Notes under the pieces: model-generated
What the model saw: the letters and a program-made list of their open reading frames with translations, nothing else
What the model was told of the DNA's origin: nothing
Database searches by the model: none
Translations under genes and position numbers: made by a program
Shown: one piece after another, positions 48,631-64,000 of the stretch
How positions within the stretch are numbered: the stretch's first letter is position 1
Layout of the letters: every line of letters begins with the position of its first letter
DNA from: Datisca glomerata
Lineage: Eukaryota; Streptophyta; Magnoliopsida; Cucurbitales; Datiscaceae
NCBI GenBank assembly: GCA_003255025.1
Contig: QANY01007891.1
Span: 1,332,558-1,396,557, forward strand
Reading direction: 5' to 3'
DNA length: 64,000 nucleotides

Positions 48631-49157
48631 GTCGCTTCGTAACTGATCCCAAACGCAAAGCCTTCAGCGAATCCCTGTTGATTTTATTCACTTTCTATTC
48701 AGGATTTTTATTTGAATTTCTTCCTGTATACCCAAGTCATTGTGTTCAATTTCTGGTCAATGTAGCTCGTTTTTTTTTGGAGATGGTTTTCAATTGCCTC
48801 ATGAGATTGAGGTCTTAGGGTTTCTAGTATCCTAACATGTAGTTTATGAAAGGTTATCTCGTCGTTGGATTTAGAATGTTCTAGTTTTTCTTCTGTTCGT
48901 GTGAAACGTATCAAGTCTCCTCCCTGTTTCTAATTCAATATTGCTCATAAAGCTAAAATTTCATGATATTCTAAGGATATCTGATGAAGAGGACAGATCT
49001 TGTTGAGTCTCTATATGCGTTATTCTACCACTTGTTGAGATCTAGGGACAGTTATTTGGGGGCATATGACCATGCACAAATAGATTCGGAAGTGAATTTC
49101 AGGGTGGAGGTTGTCACTTAGGTTTTGGTTTGATTTAAAATTGGAAGGAGTTTGATC
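48631..49157 (+). promoter_or_regulatory. Probable promoter/5' UTR region of casein kinase I-like gene
   Basis: Separates the Gypsy fragment from the kinase start codon. It is T-rich. No clear TATA box or 5' UTR intron was identified. Confidence 0.3.
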
Positions 49158-56762
<7,605 letters not shown>

Positions 56763-59106
56763 CATGAGTTTATGATTGAACATTTTGCATACCAATCTTG
56801 GGGGAAAAACCCGAAATTCTTCGTTCCCCAAAATTCTTAAAATTCCGTCTCTCATGTACATGGGATATTCACATACTCACTACCGTTACAGGTCACGTCA
56901 CACATCTTTTGGCCATTGTAACATGCTTCGAACATTATCCACGAGGAAGAGATCTGATTTGAATATATATTTTTTGGTCTCTAGTTGAAATAATCTAAGC
57001 TTGATATCTTATTAAGCTTATGAGCTTCTCAAATGTGGTGTTTCTTCCATTTCTTTTGTTCCCTTTTCTCTTTGGACAAGGAAGAGACGTACTATATGAA
57101 TTCAAATGCCTCTTCCCTTCTCGTTATGGTTAAGTAATATGATTTGATATTGGACTATCGTTCTTAATTTAGTATTTTTTTGGTTTTATTTTAGTATATT
57201 TTGAGTCCAATCTCTCTTGGGTAAAATGTATTTTTAGACCTCCTAAGTTTTAACTGATTTGCAATTGGCCTCCCTATCTTCATGTATTTTTTTTAAATTG
57301 AATCCTTAATTAGCTTAAAAAGTTCAAATCAAGTCTTCCGGTTACTCTACCAATTAACTGAAATTAATTTAAGAAACACTTTGTTCAAATTAAGGGATGT
57401 TTATGATTGCTTTCTGTTTAGAAGTTTTTGTGGTATTTTCTCGAGTGTGCTTCAAAAATTCTTTGAAGTGTATAAAATTGACTTTTTTTAGCTGGTATAA
57501 AATTAACTTCATTAAAGAAGAATTAATTAACTGTCGGTTAATATTGTACTTTCTATATCGCATAAAATCACTTTGTAAGGACATCACTACCAAAACTCAC
57601 TCGTGGGTTGTTTGAGAGTGCTACGCTTTTCTTCTTGGTTGTATTTTTTTTCCACAGTTAGAAACTCTAGGGTCAAAGTACTTCTTAGTCCATGTAGTCT
57701 AGGGTAAGTTTTAATTTAGACATCATACTTAAAATTTGAGAAAAAAAAAGGACAGATTTCAAATGATAAATTAAGAAAATAGTTAAAAAAAAATTTGTAA
57801 AAATAGTTGGAGTAACTTAGCTAATTACATATTATAGACATACATTATTTACATAAATTAAATTAGTTACTCTAATTATTTTTACAACTTTTTTCTTGAT
57901 CATTTTTGCAAACTATTCCTCCTTTTCGGCTCTTTCGTAGTTCTTCCTTCAACGTTTCAATGACGCTTTCATGACTATACCGCCAATAATATCTAATGTA
58001 GAAGGAATAATTAATTGCTGGTAATTTCTGCTGTGTTGTCCACTTACTTCATCCACCCATTTTTCCAACTCACTCAGTCTCTTATAAATTATGTTAACTT
58101 GTTGCATTATTTTTATCCTACGTTTTTCTTTTTTAAATACGTTTCGTTTATCATTGTTTCGTGCAATTTTTAACATGAAAGAATAATTAATTGATGTCAA
58201 TATTCAAATTTCCAAAAATAAATTAAAAAAAACATGGAATTTGATTCTAAAACGACCTTCATATTTAGATAATACATAAAAGGTGAGAAGAAAATAAGAT
58301 CAACCCAATAAAAAAATCCCTAATTAATAAAAATTCAAGCTGATTTTCTCACTTTTTATTTTTATTTTTATATTTCATTAGTGAAAATTCCAAAATTCCC
58401 AACAAACTAAGCAATAAACCATCAAACAGCCTTTCAACTGCAGAAGAAGACTTGTTAAAACCTCCCTAATTTTAGCTTTTAAAAAAAGTTTTTTTTTTAC
58501 TCTAAACATTTTTATACCTAAATTTTCGATGCACTTCTGGTTTTGATTAGTGGGCAAAAGCAAACAACAATGCAATGCCACCAAAATAACGAAAACAACG
58601 ATATCTTTTTCTTTTTATTTTTGGTTTTCTTTAAACAGAATATGTTTGTTAATTCCTCTCTTTTCTCATCATTTACAGCTTCTTTTCAAATTCTCTGTCC
58701 AATTCCTTCACCTCTTTTTGCAATCTGTTTTCTCTCATTTTCTTAGATACATTCATTCTATCTCTTCTTCATATTCAGAAAACAACTTTCAAATCATCTG
58801 TTCAATCAGAATTCATGGGATTCTGTCTTCAAATTCAATTAGAGTGGTTGGTTTAATATTTTTTCTGAATTTCTTTTTAAATAGAGGCTTTATTATATAT
58901 TATATATATATCGTGAGAAATTTCAATTTATTACCATTTCCTTCTTATTAGTAATAGAAGAATGATATAAAAAAATTGACTGACTGACTTTTTTTCTTTT
59001 CTTTTTTGTTTTAGATTATGGAGATCAAGTTTTGATTCTACATCTTCCTTCCAGTCTTATTCATTGTTCATATTCAACTCAGAGCTGATTCATCTGACCA
59101 AAAAAA
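56763..59106. other. Spacer between kinase and RIC gene
   Basis: No gene supported. Kinase 3' UTR probably occupies the first few hundred bases. The stretch at about 58640-59106 is the likely RIC promoter and 5' UTR, T-rich with a short TATATA tract near 58893. Open frames here lack family resemblance. Confidence 0.5.
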
Positions 59107-60250
59107 ATGTCAAACAATAAAATGAAGGGCCTTTTAAAAGGCTTAAGATACATATCTCAGATATTTGGTATGAAATCTTCCTTCTTTAAACCTACAAATC
59201 TATAACATTTGTTCCTTTTCTTTGAGTAAATCCCACAGCAATTTTTGGTAACTATTTGCAGATAATGACAAAGAACCTGAAATGCAGATAGGTTATCCTA
59301 CAGATGTGAAGCATGTTGCCCATATAGGATGGGATGGTCCATCAGTCAATTCTCCAAGCTGGGTAATTTTTCATTTTTTTTTCATAAAATTAATTATACA
59401 CACATGATTTTAAGTACGATTTGAAGGTTTTTTGCTAACTAAAATTTGACATTTTTTGTCAATAAATAGTTTTTCATTTTTCTTAATTTTGTTTTCTTAA
59501 ATGGCTTAAAATGAAGTTTAAATTAAAATACCCATATAAGAAAAAACAAGTGAAGTGAAAATTAAAAAAAAAAAAAGACGGGATGAATTTACTATGACTT
59601 AAAATGACAGATGAATGAGTTCAAATCATCACCAGGATTTTCCTCTGCACCTTTGGGTCTCACCGGAGATGTGAAAGAAGATGCTTCTGTCAAATGGGTA
59701 TCCGAAGGTATGATTTTTTTTTCTGGGTAATTAATGAATCTTACTTTACTTAAAAGATTATATTAACATCAATGAGTTGTTTCGATTGTAATGGTTAATT
59801 AGGGATGTAAACTGTGCAGATTCCAGCAGACGAAGTTCAAGGGTTTCAAATTCTCCGGCGAGAGACTTACCGGAATTGCCTAAGTCATCAAGACGTCAGT
59901 CATCGGCAGGAGGCGCAGTTGACTCACCTACTAGAGAAAAATCAGACAAACCAAAATCAAGGCGGTCTTCAAAATCGAAAGACTCATCGGAAACTATCAG
60001 ATCCGCCCGCCAATCGTTGGATTCGAACCAAGGGAACGAATCTCCGGCACTAAGCCTACCGGACATTCCAAGAAAATCACGAAGAAAGAAATCGAAGGAT
60101 TCATCGGTCGGAGGATCCGCCAGAACTAGATCGAAAGCTTTAGTTTCGGAAACTTATCAATCTCCGTTCTCGGATCCTGGATCCGAGTCTAACGACAATG
60201 ATTTAGGTCAAAAAACGTTTGAGGAAGGGGAAGATAAGGAATTTACATGA
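59107..60250 (+). CDS. ROP-interactive CRIB motif-containing (RIC) protein
   Basis: Four exons, 59107-59167, 59262-59362, 59611-59707 and 59820-60250, with GT-AG introns join in frame to 229 residues. The N-terminus [20 protein letters not shown] is the short basic-hydrophobic leader seen in plant RICs. Residues 30-45 form the CRIB motif [17 protein letters not shown], which keeps the I..P……H..H.G positions used to bind GTP-loaded ROP/RAC GTPases. PSWMNEF after it is also typical. The rest is a low-complexity Ser/Arg/Lys-rich tail ([18 protein letters not shown]) ending in acidic EEGEDKEFT. RICs are plant-specific effectors that link ROP to actin, microtubules or calcium in polar growth; the exact subgroup cannot be set from sequence alone. 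Confidence 0.93.
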
Positions 60251-61469
60251 ACTTGTTGAGTGTAATTTACAATCAGTAGCTAGAAACTTTGCTTAGTGAA
60301 AAACCCTATCAAATTATTTTTTTTTTCTTTTTTTCTTTTTGTTATTTTGGTGATCAACGCAATGTATGATCCACCATGTACACATATATGACTACCTTAA
60401 CAAATTCTAATTTGTTATTTGAAAACAAACTCTACAAAATAATTAAAAATTTATATATATATATTTTTAAAAATTTTGATAATTTTTTGACCTATTGCAC
60501 GCAAATCCCTTTGAGAAGCATTTAGTATAAGTTTTCGAAATCCCGTTAAAAGAAATTCTCAAAATCAATCAGGATTGAAATACGTGTTTGATAAGAAATT
60601 CTCAGACAATTTTTCATTTCAGAAAAAAAAAAAGCAGAAACCACTGCAGTGATGTTACTTTCTACATATTCGCCTGGTTGTAACTAGTAGGAGCAGCTCG
60701 GGTAGGATGGAGCCGCTCAATGACGAACATGTTTGGAGTTGACAAATATTTCAGCACTCCCGTTCAGCCTAACCATCCCCACCTCGGGCAACACAAAAGT
60801 CAAGATGGGGTTAGCCAACCTGAATCAAGAGAGACTTGTATGTATGAATACAATGTTCATTCATCACTTAATATATTCATTTATGAGAGTCATTTATATC
60901 AAATTAGATACGAATGATCATTCATCACTTAATATATTCATTTATGAGAGTCATTAGTATCAAATTAAATACAAATGATCATTCATCATTTAATATTTTC
61001 TTCATTTACTAGCATAACTTGTATCAAAGGAATTTGCGTGCAATAGGTTAAAACAGGACTCATTAATCGCGTCCACACTTAATGCGGCATGCTTCTCTCA
61101 TCCACTTTTCAATCACCCTTACCTATTCTAATTGAAGATAGTGGAGAATGAGCATTGCCCATTGGGTTTCAGAAGTTTCCTTCCAACCTTACTCCACCTT
61201 GAGGAGGATAAGTTAACCGAACAATAAGAGAAACTCTGTCAAATTCTCTCTACACTTCTAACTCAGGTATCAGAGACTCATCAACGAGAAACTTCCTCCG
61301 GTAACTCCTTGTCTCAGGATTCTGTGCTCTCCCGTATGTCGGCTCACATATGTTGCTCAAATTTCGACAACAATAATAAATTCATAATGGATTAACTTAT
61401 TCCTACAAGTTTCTTAATTCGTAATATTAGTCCTCCAAATGTTTAGTCCATCAAGTAATGAACTTTTAA
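60251..61469. other. RIC 3' flank with 61-bp tandem repeat
   Basis: After the RIC stop the sequence is AT-rich. A 61-bp unit (starts near 60859, 60920, 60981) is repeated about 2.5 times. No gene supported up to 61469. Confidence 0.55.
60855..61040. repeat. 61-bp tandem repeat, ~2.5 copies
   Basis: The word ATTCATCACTTAATA recurs every 61 bp at about 60859 and 60920, and as ATTCATCATTTAATA at 60981, followed each time by TCATTTATGAGAG-like sequence that decays in the third copy. Confidence 0.85.
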
Positions 61470-61738
61470 TAGTGGTGTTCACGGTTCGGTCTGGTTCGGT
61501 CTGGTTCGGTTTTTTGGCGAAAAATCAAATCGAGCCGAAATTTTGGTTCGACAATAAAACCAAACCAAACTGAACCGTTCATGCTAAAAGAACCAAATCT
61601 AATCGTGAGTTTTAGTTTGGTTCTGATCAATTCTTCAGTTTGACATTATTAATTAAAAAATTATTTTTTTAAAATGATATTATTGTAAAAATATATAATT
61701 AAAGTTTTGTTTCAGTCCATTTCAATTTTATAAGAAAT

Positions 61739-61769
<31 letters not shown>

Positions 61770-61900
61770 AAAAATATTATAAATTTAATGTTTCAGTTCG
61801 ATTCGAAAACCACTAACATTTCGAATCGAATCGAAACTGTAGTTCTCTCAATAATTTTTGGTTCGGTTCGACCCGTTCAAGACAATTTTGAGCACTACTA
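61470..61900. mobile_element. Non-autonomous hAT-like element (431 bp)
   Basis: Terminal inverted repeats TAGTGGTGTTCA (left) and, reversed, TAGTAGTGCTCA (right). The flanks form an imperfect 8-bp target duplication, ACTTTTAA at 61462-61469 and ACTCTTAG at 61901-61908. Subterminal GGTTCGGT motifs occur in inverted orientation near both ends. No coding capacity; the middle is AT-rich with a TA run near 61740-61765. The layout is that of a hAT-superfamily MITE. Confidence 0.8.
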
Positions 61901-61908
61901 ACTCTTAG

Positions 61909-62790
61909 TAAAACACATTTACTACTCACACATTATTAACAACTTATTTTCTCCAAACTCAGGTGACATCAACTAATAGAGTTAATTATCTGATAAATTA
62001 AATCTGATAGGACCCAAATTTCTGTTTTAGAAAGTTTTACAAGTAAATTAACTCATTTTAAATTTCAAAACTATAAATTGTCACACCCAAAATTTAGTGT
62101 ATATAGTTGCGTTTGAGCATTTTTTACAAAGCAAAATTTGATTTGAGAAATGAATGCTTCCTTTCTTCTTGGGGGAATGCTTGCCAGAAAATAAGAAGAT
62201 AAAGGTCCAAAAGTTAAGGGCAGCTAGTCCCATTTCAATGTCATTTCCAATGCATTTGTAGATCTTGTTTTCTATAAAGCCTATAATATATATGGCCAAA
62301 ACAGCTATATCCTAATTCCTCCTCCTAGTACTATGATGTTTCGCTTTTGTCCCTTCCTCCATGATTTTTTGCCAGGTCAATTCTGCCCTCTTATAACACA
62401 CTACTCATCAAACCTTCTTTCTTTGGGCAAATTGCTCTGTTTCATTACACAATCAAATCAACTAAGCTAAAAACCAACCATCTAGAAACATAATAAATAT
62501 TGAACTTAAGCCCCAACAAAATAAGATAATTATTAAGAGTAAAGTAACAATTTAAGGAAAGAGAACTGTCATTATAACATTAATATGTGCAATTGTGAGT
62601 GAGATTCAATTGCCATAAGGATCTTATAATTACAAACCTGTACTTCTCCTACTCTCCTCCAAAGTTCATTAATAAAAAAAACAAACTTGTACAGATCAGT
62701 GTTAAAATCTTTACTTTTCTGTTAGGCCTAGCTAGCTATTGGTTTTCTTTTGTCCTAAACCCAAAAAAAAAAACATAGTTCATTAGTCAA
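61909..62790. other. Intergenic; 3' flank of LRR gene
   Basis: No gene supported. The 3' UTR of the minus-strand LRR gene probably occupies the right part. Confidence 0.5.
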
Positions 62791-64000
62791 CTAAAATCCC
62801 AACAAAACCCCTAACAAGAAAACCAGCTGAGGAATGAAGACAACCTCCAGTGAAGAACACCCATTGAGAATGGCAGGATTTGGAATATCTGGTTTGTTTT
62901 TGCAGACTCTCATTTTTCCCATAGTGCCCTTACTTGGAACGACAGACCTCCATCCTTCTTCATCAATGCAAAGCTCTGGGTTACCTTCCAACCTTAATTT
63001 CTTACCCATTTTGTCTGATAATTTGGCTGAAAATGGAATTTTCCCACTTAGATTGTTGTTTTCTAAATTAATTTCATTCACCAACTCCAATAGCCCAAAT
63101 TCTTCAGGTACTTTCCCTTCAAGCTTGTTGTTATCCAGCCCTAAATACGTCAAGTTTTTCAGATAGATCCCCATGGAAGCTGGAATTCGTCCCACAAGTC
63201 CCATTCCGGAAAACCCAATTCCCGAAACGCCCCCCAGTTTTTCCCACTTTTGCGGAATCTGCCCTCCCAGTGGATTTCCACTCAAATACACCTCCCTCAG
63301 CCTCCCCATCTCCGACAAAAACAGGGGAATCCCGAAATTTCCAAGACGATTATAGCTCAAGTCAAGAAACTCCAATCTCTTCAAATTTCTGAAACTTTCA
63401 GGAATTTTACCAGAAAACCCATTGTAACTCCAATCAAGCTTCAGAAGCCCCGATATATTTCCCACGGATTCAGGGATATTTCCGTTCAGGACATTACCAC
63501 TCAGATCGAGGATCTTCAGTTTCTCCAGCTTCGCTATGTTTACAGGAACTTGACCGCTGAGCTGATTTCTCGAGAGGGTAATTTCTTCAAGATTGACTAA
63601 ATCAGTGACTCCATTAGGAATTGTACCGTAAACTCCATTACCGGTCAGAACTACCCTCATTAGGTTCGGAAATTTACGGAGTATGTCACTGAGAGGCCCG
63701 ACCAGAGACGGGTTGTCAACGAAGACGAGTTCTTCCAAAGTCGACCCGAAACGAGGCGGAATGTCTGGGGGGAACGAAACAGGGGTGTGGGTGAAGCATT
63801 TGTAGAAGAAGAGTTTGCGGAGGAAGTTAAAGGAGGAGAAGACGAGGGGGCTGAGGGTAGAATTGGAAGAGCAAGGTGGGTTTGGAGAGTAGTCCGATAC
63901 GAAGCCGAAACTCAGCTCAGTGATATGAACCGAATCGGGTTCGGTGCTGTTGGGGGACTGAAAGAAGAAGTCGCAGACGACGCCGTGTGGAGCGGAGGAG
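62791..64000 (-). CDS. LRR receptor-like protein, 5' end outside window
   Basis: An intronless open frame on the - strand runs from the window edge to a TAG at 62793-62791, at least 403 residues. The N-terminal piece HGVVCDFF resembles the WxGVxCD cap before plant extracellular LRRs. About nine LRRs follow with the plant pattern LxxLxLxxNxLxGxIP, for example LRKFPNLMRVVLTGNGVYG, LEKLKILDLSGNVLNGNIPE and LNEINLENNNLSGKIP-like repeats. After the C-cap (CIDEEGWRS, MRVCKN) comes SSLEVVFIPQLVFLLGVLLGF, a hydrophobic end without a cytoplasmic tail. That suggests a GPI signal or simple membrane anchor and no kinase. Similar plant proteins include the TMM- and PII2-like group, some in microbe or developmental signalling; this placement is an inference. 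The signal peptide lies beyond the window. Confidence 0.88.
   Translation of the reverse strand, partial: SSAPHGVVCDFFFQSPNSTEPDSVHITELSFGFVSDYSPNPPCSSNSTLSPLVFSSFNFLRKLFFYKCFTHTPVSFPPDIPPRFGSTLEELVFVDNPSLVGPLSDILRKFPNLMRVVLTGNGVYGTIPNGVTDLVNLEEITLSRNQLSGQVPVNIAKLEKLKILDLSGNVLNGNIPESVGNISGLLKLDWSYNGFSGKIPESFRNLKRLEFLDLSYNRLGNFGIPLFLSEMGRLREVYLSGNPLGGQIPQKWEKLGGVSGIGFSGMGLVGRIPASMGIYLKNLTYLGLDNNKLEGKVPEEFGLLELVNEINLENNNLSGKIPFSAKLSDKMGKKLRLEGNPELCIDEEGWRSVVPSKGTMGKMRVCKNKPDIPNPAILNGCSSLEVVFIPQLVFLLGVLLGF

Overview
The window is nuclear DNA of a flowering plant, most likely a eudicot. It is AT-rich, with GT-AG spliced genes, Copia, hAT, MULE, Gypsy and LINE remnants, a plastid DNA insertion and plant-type gene families. 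No RNA gene or CRISPR array was seen. Exon boundaries below were read by eye from splice signals, frame and family conservation, without transcript evidence.

Left part, 1-28.1 kb: no host gene. Almost all of 3.9-28.1 kb is one nested transposon stack. The outermost element is a Copia retrotransposon (3886-28110) with 507/438 bp LTRs, a Met-tRNA primer site and a perfect 5-bp target duplication, AAAAG. It is split twice. Element A (about 5657-12589, + strand) is a Copia element with ~2.1 kb LTRs and a ~3 kb internal deletion. The second interruption is a defective hAT transposon (13835-25388) with an 8-bp target duplication. The hAT is itself split by element B (13948-24277, - strand), a fuller relative of A. 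One LTR of B carries a ~430 bp piece of plastid DNA from the rpoC1-rpoC2 junction. The order of events is therefore outer Copia, then A and hAT, then B into hAT, with the plastid piece now inside a B LTR.

Right part, 28.1-64 kb: five host genes separated by repeat-rich spacers. (1) A NECAP-type clathrin-coat accessory gene on + (29637-32275, 3 exons). (2) A CSB/ERCC6-type SNF2 ATPase for transcription-coupled repair on - (41868-35901, 7 exons). (3) A plant casein kinase I-like kinase on + (49158-56762, 14 exons). (4) A ROP-interactive CRIB-motif (RIC) protein on + (59107-60250, 4 exons). (5) The 3' part of an LRR receptor-like protein with a possible GPI signal on - (64000-62791), running off the window. 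They have unrelated housekeeping, signalling and surface roles and form no obvious cluster. Between them lie a LINE relic, a pectin-methylesterase/invertase-inhibitor relic with a (GAA)n tract, a MULE relic joined to a Gypsy RT fragment just upstream of the kinase, and a complete non-autonomous hAT element.

The most unusual structure is at about 44150-44890. It is a tandem array of roughly 94-bp units, each carrying two 21-bp palindromes of the form CTACTTGAA-N3-TTCAAGTAG. The two palindromes in a unit are often reverse complements of each other, so structure is nested at several scales. I do not recognise it.
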